From: an uncultured bacterium
GTDB lineage: Bacteria; Patescibacteriota; Minisyncoccia; Phycocordibacterales; UBA9973
Length of the DNA stretch: 47,618 nucleotides
Direction of reading: 5' to 3'
Assembly: GCA_903825255.1 (NCBI GenBank)
Contig: CAIJZZ010000038.1
Coordinates: 1-47,618 of the forward strand
Part shown: positions 32,370 to 39,018 of the stretch, in pieces
Numbering within the stretch: position 1 is the first letter of the stretch
Layout: each line of letters starts with the position of its first letter
Translations under genes and position numbers: made by a program
Notes under the pieces: model-generated
The model's input: only the letters and a program-made list of their open reading frames with translations
What the model was told of the DNA's origin: nothing
Database searches by the model: none

Positions 32370-34904
32370 ATGTTCAATAAAAAATCCCAAAAATCTTCTG
32401 GCTTCATCACTCTCATGATCATGCTCATTGTCTCAGCAGTGGTTTTTTTGTTGATCATTTCAGCCTTACGTTCAAGTGTAAATAGTTCTCAAGGTTCTCT
32501 AGCTATTTTACAATCTGCTAAAGCTAGAGCTTATGCCAATTCCTGTATTGAAGAAGCTCTCTATGCGATTCATCTCGATCCTAGTAATGTTTCAGCTACT
32601 GGTAATAAATCAATTGATACAGGTAATTGTTCATATACCATTACTCCACCTGAGTCTTTGAATACTCAAAATTCTACCGTTTGGACTATTTTAAGTACCG
32701 GAGTGGAAAATGATGTGACGGTACAAATTAGTACTAATGCTCTATTAAACAATTCTGATTTAAGTATTATAGATTGGAATGAAGATACGCATGGTAATAG
32801 TTTTACTTTGAATTATGCATCTGGTCCACATGGTTCTGTTGATGTCACTACTGAACAAGTAGTGAATTATAGCGAGAGTGGTCCGACAGTTACTGCTACC
32901 CCCGATACAAACTATCATTTTGTTTCTTGGAGTGATGGACGAACAGATAATCCACGTACTGATACAAATGTTTCCAGAAATATTTCTGTTACTGCAAATT
33001 TTGCGAGTGATACTTTCACCCTAACTTATGTTGCTGGAAATCATGGATCTATTACAGGGAATACAATTCAAATAATTAATTACAACGGTAGTGGCACCAC
33101 TGTGACTGCTGTGCCAGATACAGATTACATTTTTCAAAATTGGAGTGATGGTTCAACTTCGAATCCACGTACAGATTTAAATGTTAATGATAATATTTCT
33201 GTTACGGCTAATTTTTCTCTAAATACAAGAACTTTAACTTATTCTGCGGGAGCTAATGGTTTTATTACTGGTCCTACCTCTCAAACTGTCGATTCAGGTT
33301 CTGATGGAGCTACAGTTACAGCTGTACCGAATACTAATTACCATTTTATTAATTGGAGTGATGGCTCAACAGCTAACCCTCGCACTGACACAAATGTAAT
33401 CAATAATATTTCAGTTAATGCTAATTTCTCTATTGATCAATACAGTGTTGTTTATGAATCTGGTGCGCACGGATCAATAACAGGGAACATAAATCAAACT
33501 GTAAATTATGGAGGTAGTGGCACTGCAGTTACCGCTGTGCCTGACACTGGTTATCACTTCGTGAATTGGAGTGATAGCTCAACTTCCAATCCTCATACAG
33601 ATACAAATGTGACTCAAAATATTTCTTTAACTGCTAATTTTTTAATTAATACTTATACTTTGACTTATACTGCTGGAGCCCATGGATCAATTACTGGTAC
33701 TACTACCCAAACAGCTAATTATGGAACAGATGGTACAGCAGTGACAGCGGTACCAGATACTGGTTATCATTTCGTAAATTGGAGTGATAATTCAACATCG
33801 AATCCACGTACAGACACGAGTGTGGTTGGTAATATTTCAGTGACTGCAAATTTTACTCAAGCAAATTGGACAATTGATGGTTTAGATTATACACATAGAA
33901 AAAAAATTACTATTTCTAATACAAATGTAGCTGCAGATTTAACTGATTTTCCATTGTTAGTCAGTATTGTTTCTGATTCTGATATTGGGGGAGCTGCTCT
34001 TTCGACAGGGAATGATTTAAGGTTTACTGCTTCAAATGGCACTACTTTATTACCAGTGGAAAAAGAAAACTTTAGCATTGCTGGCGGTGTAGCTACTGGT
34101 AATTTTTGGGTAAAAGTTCCTACAATTTCTCATTCAACCAATACTGATATTTATGTTTATTATGGAAATGCAGGAGCAGGAGCTCAAAGTACTCCGACGG
34201 GAGTCTGGGATACTAATTTTAAAGGCGTATGGCATTTAGCTCAAAGTGGTGGTCCGTTTTCTGATTCTACGATTACTGGGAATAATACAACGGGTGGAAC
34301 TTATCCTACACAAACAGATGCAAAAATAGGCAAAGGGCAAAGTTATAATGGATCTACTCAATATGCTCAAGTAACAACTAACGGTATTGGAAAATTTAAT
34401 ACACCAAGCTATACGATTTCAATGTGGGTAAAAACTCCTACGACATGGGGAACTACTTCGTCTTATCGTTTTCTTTGGAGTTATGATAAAACTTCTCACG
34501 CCTCACCTTATTATGCTCAACAACTTCGTTTTACTTCCGGAGGCGCAACCGCCGGTGATCTTATTCTTGGCTGGAATGATGGTACAAACTTTCATTTAAT
34601 CGGTCAAAAAGCTGCTATTTCTACTAATTCTTGGCACTATATTACTGCCGTTTTTACTAGTGGTCGCCAGGAGCTATGGGATAATGGGACTATTTATGAT
34701 AGTGGTACTTATGCCGACACTATTACTTATTATGCACAGTATGTCTGGTGGAATAGAGCAAATCCATCAATAGGTAAAGATTATCTTGAAGATGAAATAC
34801 GCTTTTCTTCTGTTGCTCGTCCAGCCGAATGGATAAAGTTTGAATATCACAATCAAGGAGATAGCGGGAATAATCTTACTTTTGGTAGCGCGGAGACTCC
34901 TTAA
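32370..34904 (+). CDS. PilX-like giant pilin with InlB-like repeats, DUF2341 and LamG-type domain
   Basis: The 844-residue protein starts KKSQKSSGFITLMIMLIVSAVVFLLI; the usual +5 Glu is absent (FITLM), as in PilX-like proteins. CIEEALYAI matches the PilX conserved Cys region. Five InlB-type repeats follow (residues about 145-500). Then comes a DUF2341 domain (HRKKITISNTNVAADLTDFP...VYYGNAGA) and a concanavalin-like LamG domain (GVWHLAQ...SYNGSTQYAQV...YTISMWV), both common in secreted glycan-binding proteins. The lack of Glu suggests it starts a pilus or tip complex. It is the last of four consecutive large pilin-like genes. Confidence 0.85.
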   Translation: MFNKKSQKSSGFITLMIMLIVSAVVFLLIISALRSSVNSSQGSLAILQSAKARAYANSCIEEALYAIHLDPSNVSATGNKSIDTGNCSYTITPPESLNTQNSTVWTILSTGVENDVTVQISTNALLNNSDLSIIDWNEDTHGNSFTLNYASGPHGSVDVTTEQVVNYSESGPTVTATPDTNYHFVSWSDGRTDNPRTDTNVSRNISVTANFASDTFTLTYVAGNHGSITGNTIQIINYNGSGTTVTAVPDTDYIFQNWSDGSTSNPRTDLNVNDNISVTANFSLNTRTLTYSAGANGFITGPTSQTVDSGSDGATVTAVPNTNYHFINWSDGSTANPRTDTNVINNISVNANFSIDQYSVVYESGAHGSITGNINQTVNYGGSGTAVTAVPDTGYHFVNWSDSSTSNPHTDTNVTQNISLTANFLINTYTLTYTAGAHGSITGTTTQTANYGTDGTAVTAVPDTGYHFVNWSDNSTSNPRTDTSVVGNISVTANFTQANWTIDGLDYTHRKKITISNTNVAADLTDFPLLVSIVSDSDIGGAALSTGNDLRFTASNGTTLLPVEKENFSIAGGVATGNFWVKVPTISHSTNTDIYVYYGNAGAGAQSTPTGVWDTNFKGVWHLAQSGGPFSDSTITGNNTTGGTYPTQTDAKIGKGQSYNGSTQYAQVTTNGIGKFNTPSYTISMWVKTPTTWGTTSSYRFLWSYDKTSHASPYYAQQLRFTSGGATAGDLILGWNDGTNFHLIGQKAAISTNSWHYITAVFTSGRQELWDNGTIYDSGTYADTITYYAQYVWWNRANPSIGKDYLEDEIRFSSVARPAEWIKFEYHNQGDSGNNLTFGSAETP

Positions 34905-34936
34905 AAATATAGACTAGCGAGCAGACTAGCGCAGAC

Positions 34937-35680
34937 TAGCGAGAACCGTTCTCGCTAAAAGTTTAGTTGTTTGATATACTAAATTATATGTTTAGAAAAG
35001 ATTCATTTATTACTGGTGAATATTATCATCTCTATAATCGTGGGATAGACAAGCGAGTAATTTTTAAATTACCGAGAGATTACGAGCGATTCATGATGCT
35101 TTTATATCTTGCTAACTCGAATGAATCTTTTAAATTAGATAACATTTTAAATAAGCAACATAAAACTTTTGAGGAGATTTTAGTTTTAGATAAAGGTGGA
35201 CCTCTTGTGTCTATTGGTGCCTGGTGTTTAATGACTAACCATTTTCATTTAATGGTCAGACAAGAAGTCGATGGGGGAATAACTAAGTTTATGAAGAAGT
35301 TGGGAATTGGGTATTCAATGTTTTTCAATATTAAATACCAAAGAACAGGAGCACTTTTTGGGGGATTGTTTAAATCTAAATGCATAAAAGAAGATGATAA
35401 TTATATGAGACATTTATTTGGCTATATCCATTTAAATGCATTAGATATAAAATTCTCTGATTGGGAAAAGAAAATAACTAGATCATCTGATGATATGAAA
35501 AAGTTTTTAGAATCATATAGATATTCAAGTTATGTAGATTATATCGGAAAAAAAAGGATAGAAAAGAATATTATTAAACCTGAAAATTTTCCAGATTACT
35601 TTGAAGACTCAAATTCCTTTAAGAATTTTATGGAAGATTATTTTATTAATATTGACCTTTAGCGAGAACCGTTCTCGCTA
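34937..35680 (+). mobile_element. RAYT transposase unit bounded by two identical 21-bp palindromes
   Basis: The sequence TAGCGAGAACCGTTCTCGCTA, a perfect 10-bp palindrome around one base, occurs at 34937-34957 and 35660-35680 in direct orientation, flanking a tyrosine (Y1) transposase gene of the REP-associated type. The right copy contains the TAG stop codon of the transposase. Just left of the element AGACTAGCG occurs three times (34911, 34923, 34933). The unit splits the pilus region between the LamG-pilin and the pilin gene. Confidence 0.85.
34988..35662 (+). CDS. REP-associated tyrosine transposase (RAYT, Y1_Tnp family)
   Basis: The 224-residue protein begins MFRKDSFITGEYYHLYNRGI, the classic RAYT start. 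The HUH metal motif reads HFHLMVR, preceded by the conserved LMTN. The catalytic Tyr is expected on the helix after YIHLNAL; the later motif YRYSSYVDYIG is also conserved. RAYTs cut single-stranded DNA at REP-like hairpins and spread them. ATG 34988 was chosen over an upstream TTG at 34967. The stop codon is in the right-end palindrome. The gene appears intact. Whether it also mobilises the other palindromes of this genome is unknown. Confidence 0.92.
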   Translation: MFRKDSFITGEYYHLYNRGIDKRVIFKLPRDYERFMMLLYLANSNESFKLDNILNKQHKTFEEILVLDKGGPLVSIGAWCLMTNHFHLMVRQEVDGGITKFMKKLGIGYSMFFNIKYQRTGALFGGLFKSKCIKEDDNYMRHLFGYIHLNALDIKFSDWEKKITRSSDDMKKFLESYRYSSYVDYIGKKRIEKNIIKPENFPDYFEDSNSFKNFMEDYFINIDL

Positions 35681-35753
35681 AAGATGCTAAAGAGGATTTT
35701 TAAAAAATGATTGAGAGTTGTGGGTATTTTTAGTATCTGTGGATAACTTTCTT

Positions 35754-35781
35754 TTGATATTTATTAAGATAAAGTTATAAT
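35754..35781 (+). promoter_or_regulatory. Promoter of the pilin gene
   Basis: TTGATA (35754-35759), a 16-base spacer and TATAAT (35776-35781) lie 49 bases before the ATG at 35831. Unlike most promoters in this window it would give an mRNA with a leader of about 40 AT-rich bases. Confidence 0.72.
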
Positions 35782-35830
35782 AAAGGGTATATAACTTCGT
35801 TATTATTATAATTGTTTTATAAAATAAAAT

Positions 35831-36598
35831 ATGAATTTAAAAAAAATGTCTAACAAAATAAATTTGAATTTTTCGAAAAACCAAAAAGGTTCCGCCTCGA
35901 CTTGCCGAGGGCGAGACGGGTTTACCCTTTTGGAAATTTTGCTTGTCGTCGCGGCTATTGCTATTTTAGCTGGAATTATCATTTTAGCTATTAACCCAAA
36001 CAAACAATTAGGAGATACTCGTAATTCTCAACGTCACTTGGCTGTTGATTCTATTGTGAATGCAATATATCAATATTCACTTGACCATAATGGTACCTTA
36101 CCAGGTGCTACTAGTTCTGGTCCGATTCCTTCTGGTACGGGACTTGCAGATGCTCGAGAGATTTGTCTCACTAGTCCAGCTGATCCAACTGGGGCGACGA
36201 GTCTAAGTTGTGCTAGTCAGAGTGGTGGATATGTTGATTTTTCAGAATTGACAACAAATGGCACTTATTTAACTTCAATTCCTGCTGATCCTTTCCCTTC
36301 AGCAACTTCTTCTGGTCTTGCGATAGATGGCAGTGGTTTTTATCCTTGTTTTTCAGGTGGTTCAGTTAGTAGTACTCTCGGTACTGATTCTATTGGCAAT
36401 ACTATTCCTGGCCCTGATTCAAATGATAATGCCCCTATCCCAAGTGCTACCAACGGATCAGCTAGAACTGGTTCAGGTTATGTAGTTTACCAAGATTCTG
36501 GTACGCATCTTATTCACGTAGCTTCTGTCTGTGCTGAACAAACAAACTGGAATCCAAATGCAAACACAGGAGCAATTGACATCTCAACTGTTCGATAA
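35831..36598 (+). CDS. Type IV pilin
   Basis: The 255-residue protein has the class III leader ending DGFTLLEILLVVAAIAILAGI, with Gly at -1, Phe +1 and Glu +5, then a helix (NPNKQLGDTRNSQRHLAVDSIVNAIYQYS) and a globular Ser/Thr/Gly-rich domain with several Cys. It is the most normal pilin in the region and, with its own promoter and strong terminator, probably the major or a highly expressed subunit. The leader carries a palindromic insertion (35881-35933) encoding SASTCRGRDG immediately before the cleavage site, so the usual Lys-rich pre-cleavage segment is altered and holds an Asp next to the Gly. Confidence 0.92.
   Translation: MNLKKMSNKINLNFSKNQKGSASTCRGRDGFTLLEILLVVAAIAILAGIIILAINPNKQLGDTRNSQRHLAVDSIVNAIYQYSLDHNGTLPGATSSGPIPSGTGLADAREICLTSPADPTGATSLSCASQSGGYVDFSELTTNGTYLTSIPADPFPSATSSGLAIDGSGFYPCFSGGSVSSTLGTDSIGNTIPGPDSNDNAPIPSATNGSARTGSGYVVYQDSGTHLIHVASVCAEQTNWNPNANTGAIDISTVR
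35881..35933 (+). repeat. Palindrome inside the pilin leader sequence
   Basis: CCAAAA.AGG at the left pairs with CCCTTTTGG at the right, and inside it CCGCCTCG (35892-35899) pairs with CGAGACGG at 7 of 8 positions, with a further small CCTCG/CGAGG fold. It is GC-rich in an AT-rich gene and is read in frame through the prepilin cleavage region. Confidence 0.75.
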
Positions 36599-36612
36599 TT
36601 TTGTATTTAAAT

Positions 36613-36660
36613 AAAAATAAAAACACTATCTGGCTATTACCAGATAGTGTTTTTATTTTT
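36613..36660 (+). terminator. Strong terminator after the pilin gene
   Basis: Perfect 21-bp arms at 36613-36633 and 36640-36660 with a 6-base loop. The GC-bearing stem CACTATCTGG/CCAGATAGTG is flanked by an A-rich left side and a T-rich right side, so it works in both directions. The length suits a highly transcribed gene. Confidence 0.93.
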
Positions 36661-36665
36661 TTGTA

Positions 36666-36714
36666 GTATAACCCTGTAGTAGAACTTTTAAAAAGTTTCA
36701 CTACGGGGTATAAT
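36666..36714 (+). promoter_or_regulatory. Hairpin-promoter repeat PE-E, copy 2
   Basis: This 49-base hairpin differs by one base from the copy at 27385-27433 and likewise ends in TATAAT (36709-36714). Here the downstream ATG (36744) is 29 bases away. An ATG at 36715 opens a 10-codon frame whose TGA overlaps the kinase ATG. A second possible -10 (TTATAA at 36732-36737) ends 6 bases before the kinase ATG. Confidence 0.7.
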
Positions 36715-36743
36715 ATGTATTATATTAAGCATTATAAAAAAAT

Positions 36744-38507
36744 ATGACAAAAAAGTCCGAGAATGATATTAAAGATATTCATTCTAAATTAAATAAAAAT
36801 ATTATAATTAGCGGTCCTCTTATTGCCTTTTTTATTTTAGCGATTTCTTTAACGGTTACTTATTTTGCCTGGTTTTATAATACCCAGGTTACAAATAGCC
36901 AAGCGGAGCTTAAATTTGATTTAGCCACAAACATAATTATTAATTCTATTAAAGAAAATAAAACACTCTTTACTGCTAATAATTCTTCAATAAGTAGTTT
37001 TTCTTTTGCTGATCAACTTTTATATCAAGGAGTTGATTTTAAAATTTATACAGGAGATGTCGTTAAATCTGATTCTGTATTTTACGATTCAAATCCAGTA
37101 ATACTTGTTACAGCAAATAACATATCTTCTCTACAAAAGACTGATCATTTAACTGTTGATGGAAATATTTTTACTGTTTATTCATTTGTCACAAAACAAA
37201 ATTTTGATAATTATACTTCTAATTGGGTGCCAAAGTTGATCGCTATTTTAGGCTTCATTGGTTCGATTTCAATTTTTGGTATTAGTCTTTCTATTTTAAG
37301 TGCTAGGCGAAGAGCGTTAGATATTGCTAAAATTATTACTAAAAATTTAGAAGAAAAAAGCGTAGAATTAGAAGAAATAAATTCTCGATTATTTAAAGAA
37401 ACTAATGAAAACAATGCGATTCTTTCTTCGATGGTAGAATGTTTGATTGGTGTTTCAGGGGAAGGTAAAGTTTTGTTTATGAATCAAATTGCGATGGCGA
37501 TGACTGGTCTGGCTGGAGTCGATGCTTATGGTAAAAATATTAATGAAATTTTACCATTATTTAAAAATGATGAATTGATTAGTGAGGCTAATTCTCCTAT
37601 TTACAAAGCCATAAAAAATCGGGATATGGGACGAGTTTATCTTTATGATAATGTTTATACCAAAGATAAATCTGGTCGTGTTTTTCCGATTATCCTTTCG
37701 GCCGTGCCACTTTCAGAAGATTTATCTGAAGGTGGAATTTCAATTATTGTAATGTTTCATGATATTTCCACAGAAAAAGCGGTGGACCATGCCAAGACCG
37801 AATTCGTGTCACTAGCTGCGCATCAGTTGCGTATGCCTTTAACCACCATCAGGTGGTATGTGGAAATGTTGTTAGATGGAGATCAAGGTCCTATTTTAGA
37901 GGGTCAAAAAGAATATATCAGTGAGATAGAAGAAAGTAATAAACGCATGATTTTTCTAGTTAATAATTTATTGAATGTTTCTCGGGTTCGTTTAGGTACT
38001 TTTACTATTGAGCCAGTCCCTTCTGATTTAACTAAGATAGTCGAGAGTGTCATCGCGGAGTTTAGGCCGATTATTACAAAGAAAAAAATGAATATCGAGA
38101 CAGAATTCAGTGAACAAACAAAAATATTTAACGCTGATTCAAATTTGATGCGAGTTATTTTTCAAAACTTAATTTCAAATGCTTTAAAATACACTGCAGA
38201 TGAAGGAAAAATAAAAGTTTCAATCGGTGAAAATAATGATCGTTTTTTCCTCTCTGTAGTAGATAATGGTTATGGAATTCCTAAGGAAGATCAATCAAAA
38301 ATATTTACTCAGCTTTATCGAGCCGATAATGTGCGAGAGAAAGAAGCGGATGGAAGTGGGCTTGGTCTATATATGATTAAAACGATTATTGAAGAAGCAG
38401 GTGGCACTATTGCATTTACTTCTGAAGAAAATAAAGGTACTCAGTTTTTTGTCACTTTTCCGAAGACTGGCATGAAGGCAAAGAAGGGAAGTGTAAAGCT
38501 TACTTAA
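36744..38507 (+). CDS. Membrane sensor histidine kinase with PAS domain
   Basis: The 587-residue protein has membrane segments at about residues 24-48 and 168-190 enclosing an extracytoplasmic sensor of about 120 residues. A coiled linker (ILSARRRALDIAKIITKNLEEKSVELEE) leads to a PAS domain (about 225-345), then HisKA with the phospho-acceptor His360 in AAHQLRMPLTT. The ATPase has N-box NLISNALKYT, G1 DNGYGIP and G2 GSGLGLYM, all intact. No receiver or regulator gene adjoins it; the receiver-only protein at 20791, across the pilus locus, is a possible partner. It probably senses an envelope or surface signal. Confidence 0.92.
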   Translation: MTKKSENDIKDIHSKLNKNIIISGPLIAFFILAISLTVTYFAWFYNTQVTNSQAELKFDLATNIIINSIKENKTLFTANNSSISSFSFADQLLYQGVDFKIYTGDVVKSDSVFYDSNPVILVTANNISSLQKTDHLTVDGNIFTVYSFVTKQNFDNYTSNWVPKLIAILGFIGSISIFGISLSILSARRRALDIAKIITKNLEEKSVELEEINSRLFKETNENNAILSSMVECLIGVSGEGKVLFMNQIAMAMTGLAGVDAYGKNINEILPLFKNDELISEANSPIYKAIKNRDMGRVYLYDNVYTKDKSGRVFPIILSAVPLSEDLSEGGISIIVMFHDISTEKAVDHAKTEFVSLAAHQLRMPLTTIRWYVEMLLDGDQGPILEGQKEYISEIEESNKRMIFLVNNLLNVSRVRLGTFTIEPVPSDLTKIVESVIAEFRPIITKKKMNIETEFSEQTKIFNADSNLMRVIFQNLISNALKYTADEGKIKVSIGENNDRFFLSVVDNGYGIPKEDQSKIFTQLYRADNVREKEADGSGLGLYMIKTIIEEAGGTIAFTSEENKGTQFFVTFPKTGMKAKKGSVKLT

Positions 38508-38530
38508 ATAAAAAAACAAAAATTTCTTAA

Positions 38531-38557
38531 CAAAACTCCCTATCAAAGGGAGTTTTG
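38531..38557 (+). terminator. Terminator after the kinase gene
   Basis: CAAAACTCCC (38531-38540) pairs with GGGAGTTTTG (38548-38557) over a 7-base loop, followed by TTTTTAT. It separates the kinase transcript from the copper operon promoter 17 bases further on. Confidence 0.92.
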
Positions 38558-38573
38558 TTTTTATCCACAGTTC

Positions 38574-38602
38574 TTGACTTATACCCCTAGGGGGTATATA
38601 CT
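38574..38602 (+). promoter_or_regulatory. csoR operon promoter with a CsoR-type operator in the spacer
   Basis: TTGACT (38574-38579), a 17-base spacer and TATACT (38597-38602) form a near-consensus promoter. The palindrome TATACCCC-TAG-GGGGTATA (38580-38598) fills the spacer and enters the -10. CsoR operators in other bacteria are G/C-tract palindromes of this kind (TACCCC...GGGGTA). CsoR bound here would block polymerase until Cu(I) releases it. The -10 ends 6 bases before the csoR ATG. Confidence 0.88.
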
Positions 38603-38608
38603 CTCGGT

Positions 38609-38872
38609 ATGGAAAATAATACCCAAAAGTTGATTAAGCGTTTAAAAATAATTGAAGGACAAGTACGAGGTTTACAAAACATGTTAGAAGAAGGGATTTA
38701 TTGTATTGATATAATTACTCAGACTTCGGCTATTAAGCAAGCTCTCTCCGGGGTGGAAGATAAATTAATGGAAGGGCATTTAGGACATTGTTTAGTGAAC
38801 CAAATAAAAAAAGGTCAGACAGACAAAGCCACGAAAGAAATATTAAAAGTTTATCAGTTAAAAAGAAAATAA
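38609..38872 (+). CDS. csoR: Copper-sensing transcriptional repressor CsoR
   Basis: CsoR is an all-helical tetrameric repressor that leaves DNA on binding Cu(I). The 87-residue protein has the C-H-C ligand set in the right spacing: C32 (IYCIDII), H57 and C61 (HLGHC). The DNA-facing helix carries RLKIIEGQVRGLQNML, the family signature. It is the first gene of an operon with copA and lies directly behind an operator palindrome, so it regulates itself. RcnR and FrmR relatives have a different N-terminal ligand; the spacing and copper genes favour CsoR. The transcript is predicted leaderless. Confidence 0.94.
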   Translation: MENNTQKLIKRLKIIEGQVRGLQNMLEEGIYCIDIITQTSAIKQALSGVEDKLMEGHLGHCLVNQIKKGQTDKATKEILKVYQLKRK

Positions 38873-38878
38873 TTAGAC

Positions 38879-39006
38879 GCTTGTTTTGTAATTTTTTAGG
38901 TACGGATTTTTTGAAGCTTAAAAAATCCTGCCTAGCCCGTGCCGGGACGGCCGAGGGAAGTTTTCGTCTCGACAGACTCGAAACTCCTAAAAATCACAAA
39001 ACAAGC
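38879..39006. repeat. Intergenic palindromic element PE-C, copy 2 (between csoR and copA)
   Basis: The arms begin with a perfect 11-bp outer match (GCTTGTTTTGT at 38879-38889, ACAAAACAAGC at 38996-39006) and continue inward with one mismatch and one indel to TTTTTTAGG/CCTAAAAA. The core starts like copy 1 (GGTACGGATTTTTTGAAGCT) and ends CTCGAAACTCC, but carries about 24 extra GC-rich bases in the middle. The right arm ends exactly where TATAAA (39007-39012), the presumed copA -10, begins. Confidence 0.87.
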
Positions 39007-39018
39007 TATAAAATAATT

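Noticed and set aside
24640-33860. CRISPR-like repeat array
   Set aside because: The repeats are in-frame NHL and InlB-type protein repeats with diverged units and no constant spacers. No cas gene is present.
23947-35680. Diversity-generating retroelement acting on the giant pilins
   Set aside because: No reverse transcriptase gene or template repeat with adenine-specific differences was seen. Variation fits simple unit duplication.
19240-38569. DnaA-box-like sites TTATNCACA at 19240-19248, 35739-35747 (minus) and 38561-38569
   Set aside because: In DNA this AT-rich a few such sites are expected by chance in 47 kb. They are not clustered, and no dnaA, dnaN or AT-rich unwinding repeat lies near them.
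38788-39018. N-terminal extension of CopA by 77 residues
   Set aside because: The frame is open, but it runs through csoR in another frame and through the PE-C palindrome. The HMA domain begins right after ATG 39019, which has its own -10 box.
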